Assembly: GCA_016808115.1 (NCBI GenBank)
Contig: JAEQBH010004673.1
Location: forward strand, 62,001-126,000
Reading direction: 5' to 3'
Source: Tetrastigma voinierianum
Lineage: Eukaryota; Streptophyta; Magnoliopsida; Vitales; Vitaceae
Length of the DNA: 64,000 nucleotides
A program made the translations under genes and the position numbers. This document shows positions 62,891 to 64,000 of this stretch, piece by piece. How positions within the stretch are numbered: the first letter of the stretch is position 1; each line of letters starts with the position of its first letter. Under the pieces are notes generated by a model. It had not been told where the DNA came from and did not search any database. It worked only from the letters and a program-made list of their open reading frames with translations.

Positions 62891-63457
62891 TTTCAAAATA
62901 CAAGATGATGATTCTTGGTTTACTTGGATGTTCTTGATGCATAGATGAAGGTAATTATATTGATTCAACCTTCACTTTAGTGAAACTCATCAAAGCAACT
63001 AAGACATAGTAGATTTATCTTGAACTAGCGATCTTATATGATTAACCGCATATCTCTACACACAAGACAAAATACCTAGAGATTCAAAAAACCGACCCGT
63101 GATCGTCCCTCGTCTTATCCTATTTCATGAGTGCTCTGAATCCAAAGCCCTCGATGTCATAGCTTCTACACTTCACCTCCACACTCATATAGGTAGACTT
63201 ATAAAGTACCTCAGAATCACAAAGTGACTCCAACCACACCACCTGCTAGTAAGTCTATTAAGAGTTAAATAACTCATCCTCATTCCTTTCTCACATTACA
63301 AGTACCAAGCACTTCAACCTGGATGAATTCATTTAGATTCTCAATATTGATTAAGAATCTTAAGTGCTGCACCACAACATATGGTGTACTTCAAGCCATT
63401 GAACTCAAGAACTTGATGTTTCAAGATTGAGTCCAGTTTCCACTAGGAGTGATTAAA

Positions 63458-64000
63458 TTATGTGGGCTTAAGTCCCATCCCTTTGATGTTTTCCACCAAA
63501 TCCTCGCAAGTCCTTTCGCTAGCTGATCAAGAAAATTTCTAATTAATTTACATAATTTATGGTTATTACACCATCAGTTAACTCCGTCTCACATAACTAT
63601 ATCTAAGTCCTATATTCCTAGACTTACCATTATAACTTTGACTATAGCTTCCGTGAAAGAGCTGCCCGCTATCACACAAAGAAAGATACTAGTGCCACTA
63701 GTTTTAGCCACACAGTATTTCTAGTAAAGAAATTTCTACCCATTCTCGCCTGCCGTTTAGGCCAATGCCACAAATCTCAAGAACATGGTTGAATTTGAGA
63801 TGCACGTCTGCTTCTTTGATCCCTAGGAGATTGCACCACCTCCAAGTGTAAAGATCCAACCACTAGTAGAAGAATGATCTTCACTATCAGTTATCCAACT
63901 AGCATTTGTGTATCCTTCTAGAATCGAAGGATACCCTGTATAGACTATTCCATAATCTATAGTTTTCCTTAAGTATTTCAATACTGACACTGTATGCCAA
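63458..64000 (-). pseudogene. Copia RNase H, partial at window edge (with indels)
   Basis: Minus strand from the window edge: KTMDYGIVYTGYPSILEGY, then WITDSEDHSSTSGWIFTLGG and GAIS, open over about 50 residues. After an indel come ISNSTME and FVALA, then EW. Near 63,660-63,590 SYNGKSRNIGLRYS is followed by the C-terminal segment, with LADQLAKGL near 63,530 and GMGLKPT before the stop at 63,460-63,458. These are successive RNase H and tail motifs of copia polyproteins. Four or more frame changes interrupt an otherwise well conserved sequence, suggesting recent decay or base-calling errors. Reverse transcriptase would lie beyond the window. Confidence 0.93.

Larger units (their letters stand above)
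62128..64000 (-). mobile_element. Ty1/copia element, 3' part, running off the window
   Basis: Minus-strand order into the window is RNase H (64,000-63,458), a noncoding tail, a polypurine tract and the 3' LTR (62,878-62,128). It interrupts copy C just after CTCTA (62,123-62,127), the likely target duplication. Copies A and B show the uninterrupted site (CTCTATGCCCTG at 793). It is different in sequence from the copia at 10,308. It is the best preserved element of the window. Confidence 0.92.

Overview
This window looks like nuclear DNA of a flowering plant, probably a dicot; I cannot name the species. It is AT-rich, almost gene-free, full of TA microsatellites and decayed LTR retrotransposons, and carries two copies of a small proline-rich secreted cell-wall protein gene. 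No RNA gene, CRISPR array or prokaryotic or organellar gene set is visible. No retroelement reading frame stays open for more than about 200 codons, and the duplicated copies differ by very many short indels. The window is therefore either strongly decayed or an under-polished long-read assembly. Every break called here carries that doubt.

Layout. (1) 1-13,390 is copy A of a large direct segmental duplication. It holds proline-rich gene copy A (6,988-7,558) and ends in a minus-strand Ty1/copia element (about 10,308-15,800). (2) 16,621-32,064 holds two related Ty3/gypsy chromovirus-type elements, G1 on + and G2 on -, fused tail to tail inside G1's reverse transcriptase. Together they form a 15.4 kb imperfect inverted repeat. 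(3) 32,140-35,560 is a 1.7 kb tandem duplication. AT-rich sequence follows with a copia remnant, TA arrays and a CACTA-type transposon end at 40,645. (4) 40,646-58,640 is copy B. It holds the second proline-rich gene (52,274-52,852) and a second truncated copia element. It also holds a 3,123 bp solo LTR (44,320-47,442) with a perfect 5 bp target duplication; copy A keeps the empty site. (5) 59,070-62,127 starts a third copy, C, cut by another minus-strand copia element. That element's LTR is 62,128-62,878 and its RNase H runs off the window end.

How it fits together. The ancestral unit appears to be a tandemly duplicated block of roughly 19 kb around one proline-rich gene, with promoter, gene and 3' flank conserved between A and B. 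Retroelement insertions both before and after the duplication pulled the copies apart. The copia element next to the gene is shared by A and B, so it is older than the duplication. The solo LTR is only in B and the 62,128 LTR only in C, so both are younger. I find no convincing new biological system. The most unusual signals are short CG-rich or dyad-symmetric repeats in the noncoding parts of three different retroelements, the tail-to-tail gypsy fusion, and the triplicated 420 bp unit inside the solo LTR.
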